The notes below the pieces were generated by a model that was not told the DNA's origin, did no database searches, and saw only the letters and a program-made list of their open reading frames with translations. Below, in pieces: positions 63,642-64,000 of a DNA stretch of 64,000 bases (position 1 is the first letter of the stretch; each line of letters begins with the position of its first letter). A program made the translations under genes and the position numbers. Origin of the DNA: Phycisphaeraceae bacterium. Its GTDB lineage: Bacteria; Planctomycetota; Phycisphaerae; Phycisphaerales; Phycisphaeraceae. The DNA lies in the NCBI GenBank assembly GCA_029260615.1, contig JAJDCX010000082.1, positions 1 to 64,000 on the forward strand, written 5' to 3'.

Positions 63642-64000
63642 ATGCAGCTCTGGCAGCCAACCTTACCCGACCGTTACAGCGAGATGTCTGATAGTGACCT
63701 CGCCGAGGCTATTTCCGCGCGTCGTGCCGAGTTGGGCAAGGACCTTGTGATTCTTGGTCACCACTACCAGCAGGACGGGGTGATCCGCTTTGCCGACTTT
63801 ACCGGGGACAGCTTCAAGCTCAGCCAGCTCGCAGCCGAGCGTGTCAAGCAGGCCCAGGCGAAATATGTTGTGTTTGCGGGCGTGCATTTCATGGCAGAGA
63901 CGGCCGACATCCTCACGGATGAAAGCGTGCAGGTCGTGTTGCCTGATCTGGGGGCCGGCTGCTCGATGGCGGATATGGCTGACTACGACCAGACGGTGGA
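63642..64000 (+). CDS. nadA: Quinolinate synthase NadA (3' end beyond the window)
   Basis: The first 119 residues of the [4Fe-4S] enzyme condense iminoaspartate with dihydroxyacetone phosphate in NAD synthesis. Landmarks are LVILGHHYQQDGVIRFADF, GDSFKLSQLAAE, VVFAGVHFMAETADIL, and LPDLGAGCSMADMAD with a cluster cysteine. The ATG is placed by the preceding promoter and the family N terminus. Confidence 0.95.
   Translation, partial: MQLWQPTLPDRYSEMSDSDLAEAISARRAELGKDLVILGHHYQQDGVIRFADFTGDSFKLSQLAAERVKQAQAKYVVFAGVHFMAETADILTDESVQVVLPDLGAGCSMADMADYDQTV

Overview
The window is high-GC bacterial chromosome. It most resembles a planctomycete of the Phycisphaerae type. The reasons are a PEP-CTERM protein, membrane proteins with a CPDCGYNLTGL-type zinc ribbon, ECF sigma factors with extra C-terminal segments, a sulfotransferase, a DUF3467 protein, frequent TTG starts, and a locus pairing an M50/HlyD membrane protein with a second SecA. 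This assignment is inferred from gene content; no rRNA or tRNA gene is present. I see no CRISPR array, insertion sequence or phage.

Layout. 1-6.8 kb: the 3' part of clpC, then a leftward block (hypothetical membrane protein, DUF4139-like protein, zinc-ribbon membrane protein, asd) that carries a duplicated asd 3' end and a diverged second copy of the hypothetical gene. 6.9-12.8 kb: a giant PQQ-propeller protein and glyA. 12.8-20.2 kb: surface-polysaccharide genes (two GT2s, DUF2304, flippase, FkbM methyltransferase), a SAM hydroxide adenosyltransferase, rpoN and recR. 20.2-23 kb: a BFD-type ferredoxin, a hypothetical gene, a gene-free stretch packed with short-period fold-back repeats, and purQ. 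23.1-27.8 kb: rpsA, a PEP-CTERM gene, a second (broken) rpsA 3' end, a small membrane protein and pilT. 28-36.3 kb: a GT39-like membrane glycosyltransferase, feoB-feoA, a small membrane peptide, a sulfotransferase, a GH20 hexosaminidase, mobA and DUF3467.

36.4-48.4 kb is the transport region. A rightward set encodes a GAF-HlyD protein, a PqqD-like/M50/HlyD membrane protein and a SecA-like ATPase lacking its C-terminal third. It faces a leftward HlyD-RND-HlyD efflux operon. 48.5-56.7 kb holds a near-complete reductive pyrimidine catabolism cluster: uptake, PreA, dihydropyrimidinase, beta-ureidopropionase, a class III aminotransferase and malonate/methylmalonate-semialdehyde dehydrogenase. 56.8-64 kb: an ECF sigma with a membrane tail, pdxH, an RsuA-family pseudouridine synthase, lptB, an ABC-2 permease, a SigZ-like sigma next to an 11-cysteine mini-protein, and the start of nadA.

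Signals beyond ordinary annotation are these. (1) The SecA/M50/GAF-HlyD set is a plausible undescribed export system. (2) Two core genes, asd and rpsA, each have about 110 bp of 3' coding tail plus terminator repeated on the far side of an accessory gene, with the same architecture. (3) Strand composition switches from C-rich to G-rich at about 23-27 kb, as at a replication origin. (4) Several intergenic spaces hold fold-back elements built from 7-10 nt periodic phrases.
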